This document shows positions 34,894 to 43,970 of a stretch of 52,015 bases of DNA, piece by piece. Every line of letters begins with the position of its first letter. Position 1 is the stretch's first letter. Source of the DNA: Candidatus Poribacteria bacterium (lineage in GTDB: Bacteria > Poribacteria > WGA-4E > UBA9662); the NCBI GenBank assembly GCA_002709695.1, contig PAQF01000010.1:1-52015 (forward strand). Reading direction: 5' to 3'. The notes under the pieces were generated by a model. The model did no database searches. It was not told the origin of the DNA and was given only the letters and a program-made list of their open reading frames with translations. Position numbers and translations under genes: made by a program.

Positions 34894-35646
34894 ATGTTTT
34901 TGAATGAAGTGGTTATGAAGTTAATTGTACCTTTAGCGATGGAAGTATTTGTGACTGGTATAGTTTACAGATTCCTATCCTTTGCTAAGTTAGGAACGTT
35001 AGTTGAACTCGTTCATCTTTCTGTAGTTATTACTGTTTTTCTTTTTTCTGCCTATTTTTCGGTCAAAGCGTTTGCATGCATGGATTCGGAAGAATTCAAA
35101 TTTTTTTGTCCCTCAGTCCAACGATTTGTTCTAGCTAAACAGGTTTTTCGCTCTTTAATCCCCTGCTTCGTATACGTTACAATATTTGCCATAGTTTTCT
35201 TTCTTGCTCTTCAATGGGACATTTCCGCGTCGTTTATGGTAGTAGTAAAAGTTTATTTAATTTTTTTGATTTATGTATTGGTGGGTGCTTCAATTGGGCT
35301 TTTTGGGTGGATGGTCTTCGGCCATGAAGTCTTGGCTACATTATTTTCGATAGTGGTATGGAGCCTACTCATTGGTAGCTGTTTTTCGCTTGTTCTTATT
35401 GAACGTTATGTTGAAGACTTGAGGTTCTACATCCCAGTGTTTTTGCATATCAATCCGTTAATTGCAGTGTGCCATGTGCTGGAATATGACATTTTTCGTA
35501 CACCAAAGTTATATGAATTAACTCCGATATCGTCTTATTTGTTTGTATATCCCAAATGGTATTTAATTTGTGGTTGGCAAGTTCTAATTGGTATCTTTTG
35601 CTCTGTTATAATATTGCGTTTTAAATTAAGTCATAAGATGGTTTAA
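34894..35646 (+). CDS. Six-segment membrane protein, ABC-2 permease-like
   Basis: A 250-residue protein with about six hydrophobic segments: VELVHLSVVITVFLFSAYFS, CFVYVTIFAIVFFLALQWDI, VYLIFLIYVLVGASIGLFGW, LATLFSIVVWSLLIGSCFSL and a C-terminal WQVLIGIFCSVIILRFKL. The cytoplasmic SVQRFVLAKQVFRSLIP after the second segment and the HINPLIAVCHVLEY near the end resemble ABC-2 type permeases. No ATPase gene is adjacent. It ends exactly one base before the GTG of glmM, so the two are probably coupled. Function uncertain. Confidence 0.6.
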   Translation: MFLNEVVMKLIVPLAMEVFVTGIVYRFLSFAKLGTLVELVHLSVVITVFLFSAYFSVKAFACMDSEEFKFFCPSVQRFVLAKQVFRSLIPCFVYVTIFAIVFFLALQWDISASFMVVVKVYLIFLIYVLVGASIGLFGWMVFGHEVLATLFSIVVWSLLIGSCFSLVLIERYVEDLRFYIPVFLHINPLIAVCHVLEYDIFRTPKLYELTPISSYLFVYPKWYLICGWQVLIGIFCSVIILRFKLSHKMV

Positions 35647-36999
35647 GTGGAAGGTCTAATAGTTAGTTCCTCTGGAGTTCGCGGGATGATTGGAAGTTCA
35701 TTATCTCCTATAGAGATTTCGCGGTTTGCAACTGCGTTTGGTACATTCATCGGTGGTCAAACTGTTGTTGTGGGCAGGGATACCCGTGCGTCGGGAGAAA
35801 TGGTCAAAGGTTCGCTTGTCAGTGGTCTAGTTGCTACTGGTTGTTGTATAATCGATGTTGGTGTTTGTCCAACACCAACTATCTTATTGATGGCAAAAAA
35901 AATGGGGGTTGAAGGGACTGTTGTTATTACTGCTAGTCATAACCCGGTTAATTGGAATGGTCTTAAGTTGGCTGGGAAATCAGGTTGCTTACTTAGCGCT
36001 GATGCCCAAGGTCGATTTCAAAAGATTTATCAGTCCGAAAAAGTCAAACTTGTGTCTTGGGATCAGCTAGGGGGAGTTGAAACAGTTGATGGTGCCATAG
36101 ATTATCATATTGCTCAGATCTTAGATTTGGATTGGTTGAATTTGGCTCAGATCCGACAACGGTCGTTGAAAGTTGTTATTGATGCATGTAATGGTGCAGG
36201 TAGTATAATCAGCCCTATGTTACTGCGTCGGCTTGGGTGTGAAGTGATTGAGGTAAATTGTACCCCCAACGGTATATTCCCACGATCAAGTGAGCCGACT
36301 CCAGGAGCCCTGAAAGAATTGTGCCAGGTCGTTAAATCTGAGGGAGCACATCTTGGTTTAGCTCATGATGGAGATGCGGATCGGTTGGTTTTGGTTTCAG
36401 ATCAGGGGGTTCCTCTAAGTAGTGAATATACTTATGCATTGATTGCTGACTTTCTTGTTGGCCAAAGGACAGGGGGTTTAGTAGCAACAGTATCTACAAG
36501 TCGGATGCTTGATGATATTGCTGACAAGCATAGTGTGAAACTCCATCGGACTCCAGTTGGAGTTGGCCATGTCATTGAAAAGATGGGAAAAATCGGTGCA
36601 GCTCTTGGTGGGGAAGGAACAGGAGGTGTTATCTTTCCTGAAATTTTGCATACTGCAGATGGTATTACGTCGATTGCCGCAATTTTACAGTTACTTGTGT
36701 CTTCACATGGGAGTATAACGGATTTAGTTTCATTGATGCCGAGGTACTGGATGAACAAGAGAAAAATTGGCGTGCCATCTCAAGATGTAGCAGATGCGAT
36801 TCTTGAGATGGCTCTCACTGTTTTTGCTAATGATGATCTTGACATTACGGATGGAGTTAAACGGGTTTGGGGTGACAAATGGGTAAACATTCGGAAGTCT
36901 GGGACTGAACCAGCAATCCGCGTCTTTAGTGAAGCTCGATCTATTCAAGACGCAGAGGAACTTTGTCAGTCGACAGTTGAAGCCTTGGGTTTTTTTTAA
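35647..36999 (+). CDS. glmM: Phosphoglucosamine mutase (phosphohexomutase family)
   Basis: An alpha-D-phosphohexomutase of 450 residues. The N terminus VSSSGVRGMIGSSLSPIEIS is typical. The phosphoserine loop is VVITASHNPVNWNGLKLAG, the metal site is LAHDGDADRLVLVSD, the sugar-specificity loop is GGEGTGGVIFPE, and the phosphate-binding end is RKSGTEPAIRVFSEA. GlmM converts glucosamine-6-P to glucosamine-1-P for UDP-GlcNAc synthesis; a phosphomannomutase role cannot be excluded from sequence alone, but the loop and the yvcK neighbour favour GlmM. It starts at GTG directly after the upstream stop. Confidence 0.82.
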   Translation: MEGLIVSSSGVRGMIGSSLSPIEISRFATAFGTFIGGQTVVVGRDTRASGEMVKGSLVSGLVATGCCIIDVGVCPTPTILLMAKKMGVEGTVVITASHNPVNWNGLKLAGKSGCLLSADAQGRFQKIYQSEKVKLVSWDQLGGVETVDGAIDYHIAQILDLDWLNLAQIRQRSLKVVIDACNGAGSIISPMLLRRLGCEVIEVNCTPNGIFPRSSEPTPGALKELCQVVKSEGAHLGLAHDGDADRLVLVSDQGVPLSSEYTYALIADFLVGQRTGGLVATVSTSRMLDDIADKHSVKLHRTPVGVGHVIEKMGKIGAALGGEGTGGVIFPEILHTADGITSIAAILQLLVSSHGSITDLVSLMPRYWMNKRKIGVPSQDVADAILEMALTVFANDDLDITDGVKRVWGDKWVNIRKSGTEPAIRVFSEARSIQDAEELCQSTVEALGFF

Positions 37000-37079
37000 A
37001 CGCGTAACAAACTGTGACTGATGTACGTTTTTCTAAGATGGTTTGGAGTGATAAATGATATTGGATTTGGAGTCATATT

Positions 37080-38306
37080 ATGGTTAGTAAACCCTTGAAA
37101 TTAACTTGTATTGGAGGTGGCACTGGTTTATCTGCGTTGCTTAGTGGAATTAGGAAGTATTCCTATCTTGGTCGAAGTGGTATGCAAATTGTTGATATGG
37201 ATGAATTATCAGCAGTTGTGTCTGTATCTGATGATGGGGGCAGCACTGGCCGTTTGATTGATGAGTTTGACGTTTTGCCTCCGGGAGATGTTCGGAAACT
37301 CCTTGTGTCTCTTTCTGAGGCGGATGAGCTTGTTGCGAGGCTTTTCGAGTATCGTTTTTCAGGGGATGGTGATCTAGGAGGTCATACAGTTGGTAATATT
37401 TTGTTGACTGCGCTGATTGACCAAAATGAAGGTAGTTTTCCGAAAGCCATTTTGGCAGCCTCGAAACTTCTTGCTGTACGTGGGCGGATTATTCCCGCTA
37501 GTTTACAAGGTAATGTTCTTTGTGCTGAACTTACCGATGGTGAGATTATTCGAGGCCAATCGAGCATTCCAGTCCGGCAAAATCGGGAGTTGATTAGACG
37601 TATTTTTCTAGAACCACGGCAAAACGGTGATCGAATAGAAGGTTCTGACTCAATTGAATGTGTTGCTAATGTTGATGCGGTTGAAGCTATTTCTAATTCA
37701 GATGCAATTATTGTTGGTCCTGGGAGTTTGTATACTAGTATTTTGCCGAATCTTGCTTATAAAGAAATAGCTGAAGCTGTGTCTAGATCTAATGCTGTAA
37801 AGGTCTATGTATGTAATGTAATGTCACAACCGGGTGAAACAGATGGGTATTCTGTCCGCGACCATATTTGTGCGATTCAAGATCACGCTGATATTTCATT
37901 AGATTACGTTGTTGTAAACAATGGGCTTGCACCTGAGCATGTTATCCTGAATTATGTTCAAAAACAGCTCTTAAACCAATTCTCTCGAATTCAAGTTTTT
38001 GTCGATGAAGGGGCATTAATGATTCAAGAGCAGTTTGGACAGGCAATTGGTGCCATGGGAAGTCTAACGAAAAACATATCCCAAATCTCCGAAGAAATTT
38101 TGCATATGTCAGATCCTTCGCGGGTTCAGGTTCTATATGATCCGGAAAAAGATGATTTCCGAGAGGTCAAGGTTGTTGAAGCTGATGTTATCCGTGAGAT
38201 AATGGTTGTTGAAAATGGTGTTGAATTGAATGTCATCCGTCACGACCCTCAAAGATTAGCAAAAATTCTTTTCAAGACGCTGCAAGATCATTTTAGGTTG
38301 GAATAA
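37080..38306 (+). CDS. yvcK: YvcK/CofD-like UDP-sugar-binding regulator
   Basis: A 408-residue member of the YvcK (gluconeogenesis factor) family, related to the CofD fold. Signatures are LTCIGGGTGLSALLSGIRKY, VVSVSDDGGSTGRLIDEFDV with PPGDVRKLLVSL, GDGDLGGHTVGNILLTALID, DAIIVGPGSLYTSILPNL and VYVCNVMSQPGETDGYSVRD. YvcK binds UDP-GlcNAc in studied bacteria and controls carbon flow and cell-wall growth; glmM directly upstream fits that role. GGAG lies 7 bases before the ATG. In other bacteria it often neighbours whiA and rapZ, which are not here. Confidence 0.93.
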   Translation: MVSKPLKLTCIGGGTGLSALLSGIRKYSYLGRSGMQIVDMDELSAVVSVSDDGGSTGRLIDEFDVLPPGDVRKLLVSLSEADELVARLFEYRFSGDGDLGGHTVGNILLTALIDQNEGSFPKAILAASKLLAVRGRIIPASLQGNVLCAELTDGEIIRGQSSIPVRQNRELIRRIFLEPRQNGDRIEGSDSIECVANVDAVEAISNSDAIIVGPGSLYTSILPNLAYKEIAEAVSRSNAVKVYVCNVMSQPGETDGYSVRDHICAIQDHADISLDYVVVNNGLAPEHVILNYVQKQLLNQFSRIQVFVDEGALMIQEQFGQAIGAMGSLTKNISQISEEILHMSDPSRVQVLYDPEKDDFREVKVVEADVIREIMVVENGVELNVIRHDPQRLAKILFKTLQDHFRLE

Positions 38307-38313
38307 ATTCCTT

Positions 38314-39480
38314 ATGAAATTTCTAATCGTTTCTCTGATGAAAACCATGTTGATTTATATGATCTTCATTTTTTTCTTTTGTGTGCTGTCTTTCACTCGA
38401 ACACATGTTCAAGAACCTGAGGAGGCAAATTCATCTAATCTCATTTATGTGAAAGAAGTTCGAGCTAACAACATTACATTTTTAGGCGGGTTAGGGCATA
38501 GGTTTACTACTGGGATTTATGTTGAGGTCGTAGATCAAGAAACCATGCAGGTAGACGCACAGGCGCAAATTACACAGGTGACTACGGAGGAGGTTACCGC
38601 TATAATATCGGATTTTCGTCTGTCTCGTGTTGATGTGGGTGATCTTGTTCGTTTGCCTGCAAAAGTTGTTAGGTCTAATCCAAACTGGGTTGAGATTGAT
38701 CACGGCCTACGTCAAGGTTTGACAGAAGGTACGACTTTCAAGATTTTTCGGATGGGTGTCGCTACTGAGATTGGATTGGATGGGAAGGAAGGGCTCTCTC
38801 CAAAAATAGCCGTTAGCAGGGCTGTTTTAATTGATGTTCGCCAAGAGGATGCAACGGCTCGGATTATTGGTAAGCGTACTATACAATCCATTGAAGGGGA
38901 TTTCGTCCAGATTGAAACTTACACGACCATCCACCAGAAATCTGGGAATATGGTTTATTTAGATGTTGCTTCAGATGCAATGTCGAGGTTGTCAGAGGGT
39001 ATGGTGGTATATGTGTTCCAAAAGAACTTCGTTTCGCACCCTGATGAAAGCCGTCGGTTCGTTGAGTGGTATGAGACTGTTTGTAATCTCACAATTCAGC
39101 ATCTGGCAAAAGGATCTTATATGGCTAGATGCACCATCAATGATGATATAGAATATGTCCCGTCGAGTAATGATTATGTTTCGATTAAGGATTTACATGT
39201 TCTTCAAAGGGATGTAGCGGCTCGAAATACCTATGTGCTTAAGTCTGGTGCTGATAAGATCTATCTTAGCAGGTTTCCTGAAGCCGAAGAGGATTTAGTT
39301 TTTATCGCCACCAGAAAAAAGAATGGTTCAAATCAGATAGATCCAAATTTTCTTAATGCTGACTTACAGGATTGTAGCTTGCAGATTGAGTCCGTACGAG
39401 ACCAGATTATAGCTGCAACTTTTCTAGTCCAATCAAAAAATCCATATCAAGTCGGCGATTGCATCCGAATTTTTCGTTAG
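38314..39480 (+). CDS. Secreted protein with four divergent FlgT_C-like repeats
   Basis: A 388-residue protein with a long signal peptide (MLIYMIFIFFFCVLSFTRTH region). Four segments of about 85-95 residues each end in a similar closing strand: VDVGDLVRLP, IEGDFVQIET, SSNDYVSIKD and YQVGDCIRIF. Each opens with a G-x-x-[FVY]-x-[IVF] strand (GIYVEVVD, GTTFKIFRM, GMVVYVFQ, DLVFIATR) and has an internal Ala before the closing strand. This recalls FlgT C-terminal-like beta-barrel units, but the match is weak and from memory. The gene follows yvcK by 7 bases and overlaps the convergent purE stop by 4. An envelope role is likely. Confidence 0.6.
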   Translation: MKFLIVSLMKTMLIYMIFIFFFCVLSFTRTHVQEPEEANSSNLIYVKEVRANNITFLGGLGHRFTTGIYVEVVDQETMQVDAQAQITQVTTEEVTAIISDFRLSRVDVGDLVRLPAKVVRSNPNWVEIDHGLRQGLTEGTTFKIFRMGVATEIGLDGKEGLSPKIAVSRAVLIDVRQEDATARIIGKRTIQSIEGDFVQIETYTTIHQKSGNMVYLDVASDAMSRLSEGMVVYVFQKNFVSHPDESRRFVEWYETVCNLTIQHLAKGSYMARCTINDDIEYVPSSNDYVSIKDLHVLQRDVAARNTYVLKSGADKIYLSRFPEAEEDLVFIATRKKNGSNQIDPNFLNADLQDCSLQIESVRDQIIAATFLVQSKNPYQVGDCIRIFR

Positions 39481-39995
39481 TAATTTTCATAGCCTACGTC
39501 TGCTAGTCGATTCGCCTTTTCTGCCACTCCTTGGCTAAGTGTTTCTTTATATTGTTTAAGCTTAGATTGTAAGTTTGGGTATTTAATACTCAGGATTTGT
39601 GCAGCAAATATTCCTGCATTTCTAGCACCTCCTGAACCTATTGCCATAGTCCCGACTGGGATTCCCGGCGGCATTTGTACCGTAGAGTATAATGCATCAA
39701 TGCCATTCAAGGGGCCGCCATCGATTGGAACTCCGATAACTGGCAGTGTGGTATGCGCGGCGATTACTCCCGCTAAGTGGGCAGCTCTACCTGCCCCCGC
39801 CACGATTACTTCTATGCCGCGGTTTCTGGCACTTTCGGCGTATTCCATTGTGGCTTTTGGAGATCTATGTGCTGATGATATTGTTATTTCAAAAGGAATA
39901 TCGAATTCATCTAAAATTTTAGCGCATTCATTCATCCTGTCTAAATCTGAATCGCTACCCATTACAATGCTAACCAGAGTTTTTTCAGTAGTCAT
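39477..39995 (-). CDS. purE: N5-carboxyaminoimidazole ribonucleotide mutase
   Basis: PurE class I shifts the carboxyl group of N5-CAIR to make CAIR in purine synthesis. The 172-residue product has VSIVMGSDSDLDRMNECAKI, ITISSAHRSPKATMEYAES with the catalytic His and Arg, GIEVIVAGAGRAAHLAGVIA, PVIGVPIDG and MAIGSGGARNAGIFAAQILS. AGGGG precedes the ATG by about 8 bases. purK, its usual partner, is not in this window. Its 3' end overlaps the converging gene by 4 bases. Confidence 0.96.
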   Translation of the reverse strand: MTTEKTLVSIVMGSDSDLDRMNECAKILDEFDIPFEITISSAHRSPKATMEYAESARNRGIEVIVAGAGRAAHLAGVIAAHTTLPVIGVPIDGGPLNGIDALYSTVQMPPGIPVGTMAIGSGGARNAGIFAAQILSIKYPNLQSKLKQYKETLSQGVAEKANRLADVGYENY

Positions 39996-39998
39996 TTG

Positions 39999-40385
39999 TT
40001 ACCCCTTATTATTTGTTTTTGTTAGGTTGAACAGTTCTTTGTTAATTTTGGACTTGAGTTCTAGGTCCCTGCGTCGCTTCAATTTCCAGTTTTTACGAAA
40101 TATGATTTTACCAGTAGGACTGATCACATAAAGATTCGGAAATTTTGGCTGGATTTTATATTGTTGATGAACTTTTCCTTGTCAGTCAAGGGAAAATGTG
40201 GCAGTTGTATTTTTTTGCATGTGTTTCTTAAGAAGGCTCTTTGATACAAATCTGGTTACGCTTCGCATATCACCAATTATGAAAGTAGCAACTGGTGATT
40301 TCGTTCGAAATCTTTCTGGATTATTTTTTTATTATCTTCCTTTTGGGTCTTTCGGTTACCTATAATTCGGACAATAATTCTTCAT
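39999..40385 (-). pseudogene. Remnant of a thioredoxin-fold (redoxin-like) gene
   Basis: An ATG at 40385 has AAGGA just upstream but runs into a stop after nine codons. Three short coding-like stretches in different frames then follow: IIVRIIGNRKTQKEDNKK, then KSPVATFIIGDMRSVTRFVS, then KFPNLYVISPTGKIIFRKNW. The last is the typical end of a redoxin or thioredoxin domain (P-N-L-Y-V-I-S-P-x-G-K-I-x-F-R). At least two frameshifts are needed to join them, so the gene is broken. Its tail abuts purE. Confidence 0.7.
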
Positions 40386-40513
40386 TGTAATTTCCTTATT
40401 GAGTATTCGTTAATATCCATAGATTTTAGTATGAAACTTGGTACTACTCTCCTATTATGAGCTGTTCCTGAGTGGAGACAGCAAAACTGATGATACAAAT
40501 AATACAGTTGAAG

Positions 40514-41581
40514 TCATCGGATACCATCTTGGTTTTTGAATAGGCTAGGCCACATTTTTTTAACTAAAGTGTAATTTGATTTGGTAATTATACGACTGGA
40601 AGTAAATTTAGTTTTTGTCATGATTCTTCCATTCTGTAGTTGCTGGTCGAAATCAAAAGGCTTTTGTTTGATGGCCTTCATAGCTGCGTTGAATGCTTCC
40701 TCTCCACGTTGCTCTGGTTGTAGGTCTACTTCTGCATCATGTTGGTTTTCAATAATCAGTTTACATGCTTCTTTACTGGCACCAACCCCTATTGTTAGGA
40801 TGAGATCCGTCATTTTGTGTAGTTGTACTGCCTGAATGGCTCCAACTGCAAGCCGGCTATCGACGGCTAGGACGGCTTGGATATTTTTAGCATAGTCCCT
40901 TAATACCTGATCGGTTGTACTAGATGCTGATTGCTCATTCAACAGAGACGCACGATTATGTATATGAATTTGTTTGTATGCATAAAGCACATTGTAAACA
41001 CCAATGGATATATTTCGTAATGATGGAATTCCAATTGGCCCTTCAAGAACTAATACTTTCCCTCTTCCCTTTATTTGATTGATAAGGTATTGTGCAGCTT
41101 GCTCTCCAAGGCTAATTTCATTTATATCTATGTGGCCATAGGTTGAGACTCCAGTGATCATTTGATCGAGAGATATAACTGGAACTGGTGGTTTTCGATT
41201 TTTTGCTTTACTTACGATTGTATATGCTGAGTTTGGGGCTAGTGGTTTTAGGATTAGTACCTTGATATTGAGATTAAGCATTTCTTCAATTTGCTGTTTT
41301 TCCCGTGCAATATGATTTTTCTTAGAACCTTGGTCTTCAGCACCATGCCAGATGACTTCAACATTGTGCTTTTCCGCTTTTCCTAGTTCTATCATTTTTT
41401 CGCGCATTAGAGTGTAAATTGGTGCTGTTGTTTTCGGAACGCTTACACCGATTCTAATTTTTGATTCATCTTGACGGCAACCGAACGGGAGAATTGCTAG
41501 CAATATTAGGGGAAGTACCAATGCGAATCTTATAATATTCATATTTTGTGATGGTAAGATTAGGTTGGGTTTCATCGGCAA
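40514..41581 (-). CDS. Periplasmic sugar-binding lipoprotein (Peripla_BP_4/RbsB-like)
   Basis: A substrate-binding protein of the type used by sugar ABC transporters. The N terminus has a lipoprotein signal, LVLPLILLAILPFGCRQDES, with Cys in the lipobox position. The mature domain shows IRIGVSVPKTTAPIYTLMRE, QQIEEMLNLNIKVLILKPLA, PVPVISLDQMITGVSTYGHI, GRGKVLVLEGPIGIPSLRNI and a C-terminal half with VLAVDSRLAVGAIQAVQL. The start may be TTG 41581 or ATG 41542; the latter gives a tighter signal peptide. No permease or ATPase gene is adjacent, so the transporter is elsewhere or the protein is a solitary sensor. Confidence 0.85.
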   Translation of the reverse strand: MPMKPNLILPSQNMNIIRFALVLPLILLAILPFGCRQDESKIRIGVSVPKTTAPIYTLMREKMIELGKAEKHNVEVIWHGAEDQGSKKNHIAREKQQIEEMLNLNIKVLILKPLAPNSAYTIVSKAKNRKPPVPVISLDQMITGVSTYGHIDINEISLGEQAAQYLINQIKGRGKVLVLEGPIGIPSLRNISIGVYNVLYAYKQIHIHNRASLLNEQSASSTTDQVLRDYAKNIQAVLAVDSRLAVGAIQAVQLHKMTDLILTIGVGASKEACKLIIENQHDAEVDLQPEQRGEEAFNAAMKAIKQKPFDFDQQLQNGRIMTKTKFTSSRIITKSNYTLVKKMWPSLFKNQDGIR

Positions 41582-41685
41582 AGTAAGTTGTTTAGTTTGA
41601 CATATCTTGTGTGTTGGTGTTTATCCTTTTCCAAATCGAATGCAATGTTCTCAAATGGTACTTAATCGTTAAGGTTCTGAGTCTT

Positions 41686-42729
41686 TCAGTTGTTTCGGAG
41701 AAAGATTGGGTTGGAAAAAATCCATGGTTGTCCATCGATGTAAACTTCAACTCGGTACACGCCGGGTTTATTTGTCGAGATATGTAATTTTTTTGCGTTT
41801 ATATTTTGTATTATTTTCCCGTTTCGGAGTAATTGTATTTCAGCTTGATATGGAACGGATGCGCGTAGGTTAACCATCTGGTTGAATGTGGTTTCTTGGC
41901 CCATAACGAGATAGTCTCTGTTTTTTGTTTCGCCTGAGAACAGGAATCCGGAGGAATCAGCGATTATGTCATGTGCGATGAAGCAATTTCCTGCTTTAAG
42001 AGCGGCATAAATTTTTTGTTTGTCTTCATGCAGATTTGATTTTGATAGTGGCTCATTTAGTAAGATATGTGTGCGTATTGTCCGATATAGATATTCGTAG
42101 GGCAGAAATTTAATGAATCCCAAAAAGGGGAGTGGAAGTGCATGTGCATCTGTTGACCCTATGCCAACAACATGCCGTTTTTGAGCTATTTCGTCCCATT
42201 TCTTCAGGGTTTTGCTTGAGGGACCTTTTATCGCTTTTTCGGGGAAAAATTTATAATACATAAATGTGAAAAAATTGACATGATTGACCCAATCTGCCAT
42301 ATAAGACCATATTTCAAGGCCGGAGTACCTATCAACTTGCCAATCTGTCCAAAGATTTCCCTTTTTTATCATAAAAGGTGGTTGCTTGGCTCCGTAAGGG
42401 TGCGCGATGAAGCCAAAGCCACCTGATTTGTTTACTTCGTCAATTAAGTTTTGATAATCGATTCTGTCTTTACCTTGGATTTCCCTATTCAGATTAAAAG
42501 CGAGGTAGTGGCATCCTGATTTGGGAGAAATCTCCTGACCAACTAACAATAATAGCTCATCGTACCATGCTTCGTATCCATCAAAAAGTGGTGCTAATGT
42601 GTCGTGGTCAGTAAGTATGACAAAATCGAGTTCGGCTAAAGTAGCTTTTTTAATGATTTCTTTGATGGTACCGCTTCCGTCTGAATAACGTGAGTGGCAG
42701 TGTATGGAGCCGGCATATTCGTAGAACAT
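41686..42729 (-). CDS. PHP-domain phosphoesterase
   Basis: A 347-residue protein whose first 220 residues form a PHP metal-dependent hydrolase domain: AGSIHCHSRYSDGSGTIKEI (H-x-H and Asp), DFVILTDHDTLAPLFDG, LVGQEISPKSGCHYLAF, GGFGFIAHPYGAKQPPF and VVGIGSTDAHALPLPF with an Asp-x-His. These residues form the usual three-metal site. The C-terminal 110 residues look like a beta-sandwich (LRASVPYQAEIQLLRNGKII). PHP enzymes cleave phosphoesters of nucleotides or sugars; this substrate is unknown. It lies 12 bases downstream of the PfkB kinase gene, likely co-transcribed. Confidence 0.85.
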   Translation of the reverse strand: MFYEYAGSIHCHSRYSDGSGTIKEIIKKATLAELDFVILTDHDTLAPLFDGYEAWYDELLLLVGQEISPKSGCHYLAFNLNREIQGKDRIDYQNLIDEVNKSGGFGFIAHPYGAKQPPFMIKKGNLWTDWQVDRYSGLEIWSYMADWVNHVNFFTFMYYKFFPEKAIKGPSSKTLKKWDEIAQKRHVVGIGSTDAHALPLPFLGFIKFLPYEYLYRTIRTHILLNEPLSKSNLHEDKQKIYAALKAGNCFIAHDIIADSSGFLFSGETKNRDYLVMGQETTFNQMVNLRASVPYQAEIQLLRNGKIIQNINAKKLHISTNKPGVYRVEVYIDGQPWIFSNPIFLRNN

Positions 42730-42741
42730 CTTTATTCAAGG

Positions 42742-43647
42742 TTAGAATCTAACGATCTCTTCAAGTTGGCGGAAACGTTCGCCAATTTCTTGGGGAGTGA
42801 GTGTCCGTTGGCGATCTAGACTGAAGTCTTCAACATTGAAAGAGGCAATCACTGTACCATTAATAATTGACCGGCGTATACTTTGTTCGGAAAAGCTGTT
42901 GAGAGTAGCGAGTGATCCCATGAACCCACCTGCGAAACTGTCGCCTGCGCCAGTTGGGTCCACAACGTTAGTTAAGGGATAGGCTGGTGCGGCAAAAAAA
43001 GTCGATTCAGTCAGAGATATTGCACCGTGCTCGCCTTTTTTGATGATAACACGAGTTGGGCCAAAGGTGAGGATCTTTTTGCCTGCACGGGTTAGGTTGT
43101 CTTCTCCTGTCAATTGGCGGGCTTCGGCATCATTCAAGATTAGAATGTCTACTTCCTTTAGTGTTTCTAGGAGCATTGGTTGGGATATGTCAATCCAGAG
43201 GTTCATGGTATCGCATACTACCAGTTTAGGGGTAGTCATTTGCCTAAGCACGTTTATTTGGAGTTCTGGATTGATGTTAGCCAGGAAAACGTATGGTGAA
43301 TTCTGGTAGGATTTGGGCAGTTTAGGCTGGAAATTACTGAAGACATTCAAATCTGTAAAATGGGTTTCAGCAGCATTCAAATCATTTATGTAACTGCCAC
43401 CCCACCGAAAAGTTTTTCCGTCTTCAATCTGTTCCAATCCATCAAGATCGATGCCTTGGGATATCAGGAAATCAACGTGTTCCTTTGGGAAATCGGTTCC
43501 AACAACACCAACTAAATATATGTTATTGTAGAAAAAGCTTGCTGCTACTGAGAAATAGGTTGCTGATCCCCCAAGAGCATTTTCGATTTTACCAAATGGG
43601 GTTTCAACGCTATCTAGTGCAACTGACCCAACGACTAAAATACTCAT
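42742..43647 (-). CDS. PfkB-family kinase, candidate adenosine kinase
   Basis: A 301-residue ribokinase-fold enzyme. Family motifs are ILVVGSVALDSVETPFGKIE, ALGGSATYFSVAASFF (substrate-binding glycines), DILILNDAEARQLTGEDNL and the active-site VVDPTGAGDSFAGGFMGSLA with the catalytic Asp. PfkB enzymes phosphorylate sugars or nucleosides. In this locus, the gene lies downstream of metK and ahcY on the same strand; AhcY releases adenosine, so an adenosine kinase role is a reasonable inference, not shown by sequence. Confidence 0.88.
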   Translation of the reverse strand: MSILVVGSVALDSVETPFGKIENALGGSATYFSVAASFFYNNIYLVGVVGTDFPKEHVDFLISQGIDLDGLEQIEDGKTFRWGGSYINDLNAAETHFTDLNVFSNFQPKLPKSYQNSPYVFLANINPELQINVLRQMTTPKLVVCDTMNLWIDISQPMLLETLKEVDILILNDAEARQLTGEDNLTRAGKKILTFGPTRVIIKKGEHGAISLTESTFFAAPAYPLTNVVDPTGAGDSFAGGFMGSLATLNSFSEQSIRRSIINGTVIASFNVEDFSLDRQRTLTPQEIGERFRQLEEIVRF

Positions 43648-43656
43648 GAGATATTT

Positions 43657-43890
43657 TTAACGTCTCCTGTTTTCTCGGAATGCTGTTGATATTCGGCTAA
43701 CTCTTCGCACAAAAATAATTAGTAAAACGCATAGAATCACGACTAACAGGATTTTGTAAGGTTTAACCCAAATCGTTTCTGAATCTACTTTTTTGATTTT
43801 AGATAAGTAAATTGTTGGCCAAAGCGAGATTATAGAGAGAATAATAGCAAAATTCTCCCAAATCTCCGTTGTTTTAAATCGCTTTTGCAT
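43657..43890 (-). CDS. Small two-segment membrane protein in the methyl-cycle operon
   Basis: A 77-residue protein with a basic N terminus, a first hydrophobic stretch (FAIILSIISLWPTIYLS), a short polar loop (KIKKVDSETIWVKPY), a second hydrophobic stretch (KILLVVILCVLLIIFVRR) and a very basic tail ending RENRRR. I do not recognise a family. It sits 9 bases before the PfkB gene and 80 bases after ahcY, all on the minus strand, so it is likely co-transcribed. The two-helix, positively charged tail layout is similar to that of the protein before purM, but without clear sequence identity. Confidence 0.6.
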   Translation of the reverse strand: MQKRFKTTEIWENFAIILSIISLWPTIYLSKIKKVDSETIWVKPYKILLVVILCVLLIIFVRRVSRISTAFRENRRR

Positions 43891-43970
43891 TGGGTTTCGT
43901 CCACAAAATTAAGATTGTAGATGCATCAAGGAATCTGACAATCTTGTTTTTTTAAATATGCTGAATGTTT

